Below, one piece after another: positions 7,827 to 8,956 of a DNA stretch of 8,956 nucleotides. Position 1 is the first letter of the stretch, and each line of letters starts with the position of its first letter. The stretch is from Actinomycetota bacterium (GTDB lineage Bacteria > Actinomycetota > Actinomycetes > Mycobacteriales > Mycobacteriaceae): contig SYAA01000301.1 in the NCBI GenBank assembly GCA_005789055.1, positions 1 to 8,956 on the forward strand. The letters are read 5' to 3'. A program made the translations under genes and the position numbers. The notes below the pieces were generated by a model. It was given only the letters and a program-made list of their open reading frames with translations, did not search any database and was not told the DNA's origin.

Positions 7827-8956
7827 CAGCTGGGTCCGAGCTTTCTCGGATTCGGGTCGACGAACACGCCGCGGTCGCGTTCCAGCAGGGCAGCGTCCCG
7901 TGACAGCACCGGGCCCTCGACCAGAAGGCGAATGACTTCCCACGGCGCGGGTGTCGGCGACGACAGCCCGAGGGTCGCCGCCGTTTCCTGGTCGGGCAGC
8001 CCGTAGCGCACGCCCAAGGGGTCGACGTAGTACAGCGATTCGCCATAGCGCGGATCATCGGACTGCACCTGCACGTACTTGCCGCCGTTGGTGTACACCG
8101 TTGCCGTGCCCTGGACTTGGTTGATGCCGGACCCAAGTGCCGACGGCGGGATCGGCAGGTGCCGCCCGGCGATCACCACGGTTTGGGGTTCCTGATCGCC
8201 GGGCGGGCGGTCCCACGTCCAGCACAGCACGGGTGCGTCCTGGCGGGACAGCGGCGTCAGCGCGGCAGGGGGCAGGGGGGAATCATAGGGCCGTTCCGGC
8301 AGGGAGATCACCAGGTTGGGCACCACCTCCGGTGGCGTGACCAGACCGTGTGAATCCGTGGCGCGCAGGGCCGCGGCGGTGGTGGCGTTCACCGGTGCGA
8401 CGCCGTCGAGCAACACCACGTGGTACTGGGGACCGGCGGAGGTATAGGTCTGAAACACCGACCCGACGACGAGTTCCTCGGGCAGGCCGAGGGTGTTGGG
8501 TTCGCCGGAACCGGGGATCGGCGGCAACTGCCAGGCGCCGGCGTCGGGCAACGCGTTGTAGAGGCCCCCGGAGATCGGGACCGGAACGGCCGACACCGGG
8601 ATGCCCACCGCCGAGGTGATCGCGCGGTTGGCGCGGTCGACGGCGTGGCGGCCCTGCGGCGTGATGATCCATTCGCTGCCCTGGTAGGACGCCAGCAGTG
8701 CGGAGTCCGCCGGAATCGGGCCCATCGCGGCATCGGTCACCAGTGGCATCGACAACAGTGAGGTCTGAAGCACGGGGGCAGCGCTGTCCGGATTGGTGAC
8801 GGTGTCACACAGCGCCCACGGCGAGGCTCCTGAGGTGACCGGGGTGGCGTGCGGGGCGCCGGGGATGCCGACCCACGCACCCTTGGTCATCGCGCTCAGT
8901 TCCGAGGATTTCACCACCGTCGGGTTGGCCGGGCTGCCCAGGATCAGCCGCGCCGA
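7826..8956 (-). CDS. eccB1: EccB1, ESX-1 core membrane component (partial, 5' end beyond right edge)
   Basis: Single-pass component of the ESX-1 inner-membrane complex with a large periplasmic domain. The visible part is the C-terminal 376 residues. M. tuberculosis EccB1 is 480, so the cytosolic N-terminus and membrane helix (about 100 residues) lie past the edge. The frame is open to base 8956 and reads SARLILGSPANPTVVKSSEL at the edge, matching the EccB family; the GTG at 8917 is therefore internal. Landmarks include WALCDTV and VLCWTWDRP. Their two cysteines are 195 residues apart, the same spacing as the Cys150-Cys345 disulfide I recall for EccB1. Near the C-terminus come YVDPLGVRYGLPDQETAATL and LLVEGPVLSRDAALLERD, also EccB hallmarks. 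The stop shares one base with the start of eccCa1. EccA1 and any EspG or EspE-H genes would be further right, outside the window. Confidence 0.96.
   Translation of the reverse strand, partial: SARLILGSPANPTVVKSSELSAMTKGAWVGIPGAPHATPVTSGASPWALCDTVTNPDSAAPVLQTSLLSMPLVTDAAMGPIPADSALLASYQGSEWIITPQGRHAVDRANRAITSAVGIPVSAVPVPISGGLYNALPDAGAWQLPPIPGSGEPNTLGLPEELVVGSVFQTYTSAGPQYHVVLLDGVAPVNATTAAALRATDSHGLVTPPEVVPNLVISLPERPYDSPLPPAALTPLSRQDAPVLCWTWDRPPGDQEPQTVVIAGRHLPIPPSALGSGINQVQGTATVYTNGGKYVQVQSDDPRYGESLYYVDPLGVRYGLPDQETAATLGLSSPTPAPWEVIRLLVEGPVLSRDAALLERDRGVFVDPNPRKLGPS

Noticed and set aside
7827..7943. Upstream extension of eccCa1 by 39 residues to a start at 7943
   Set aside because: The extension is Arg/Pro-rich out-of-frame eccB1 sequence. 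The conserved EccCa1 N-terminus starts at ATG 7826, next to the eccB1 stop.
7826..8917. GTG at 8917 as the true start of eccB1
   Set aside because: The frame stays open with EccB-like sequence to the right edge, and the protein would lack its membrane helix.
1..8956. A plasmid-type ESX (ESX-P) cluster
   Set aside because: Similarity to chromosomal ESX-1 EccCa1, PPE68, PE35 and MycP1 runs through long near-identical stretches, and no conjugation or replication gene is present. Location cannot be proven from this window.

Overview
The window is part of an ESX-1 type VII secretion locus from a high-GC mycobacterium. The proteins match my recollection of the M. tuberculosis ESX-1 components closely. 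These are EccB1, a split EccC (EccCa1 plus EccCb1, the ESX-1 hallmark), PE35, PPE68 and the mycosin MycP1. The species cannot be named from this window. The layout differs from the textbook locus, so M. tuberculosis itself and close relatives look unlikely.

All seven genes lie on the minus strand, so transcription runs from the right edge to the left edge. In that order they are: eccB1 (5' end beyond the right edge), eccCa1, eccCb1, a lipoprotein with a VOC/glyoxalase-fold domain, PE35, PPE68, an exported cupin protein, and mycP1 (3' end beyond the left edge). The eccB1/eccCa1 and eccCa1/eccCb1 junctions overlap by 1 and 4 bases, and PE35/PPE68 are 5 bases apart. The largest gene-free stretch is the 109 bases between PPE68 and the cupin gene, so most or all of this is probably one transcription unit. 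A second promoter before the cupin gene is possible.

In the known system EccB1, EccCa1 and EccCb1 belong to the inner-membrane secretion complex, with EccCa1/EccCb1 as the ATPase that recognises substrates. PE35/PPE68 are a secreted pair. MycP1 is the membrane-anchored protease on the outer face of the membrane.

Three things depart from the usual map. First, the esxB-esxA (CFP-10/ESAT-6) pair that normally follows PPE68 is absent. Second, mycP1 follows PPE68 in the same direction, whereas in M. tuberculosis it is at the far end and points the other way. One inversion would explain both facts. Third, two extra genes for exported proteins with small metal-binding folds (VOC and cupin) flank the PE35/PPE68 pair. 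I do not recognise either as a standard ESX-1 member. Smaller oddities are a Tyr-to-Phe change in the PE35 secretion motif and a long Ala/Asp-rich helical insertion in PPE68.
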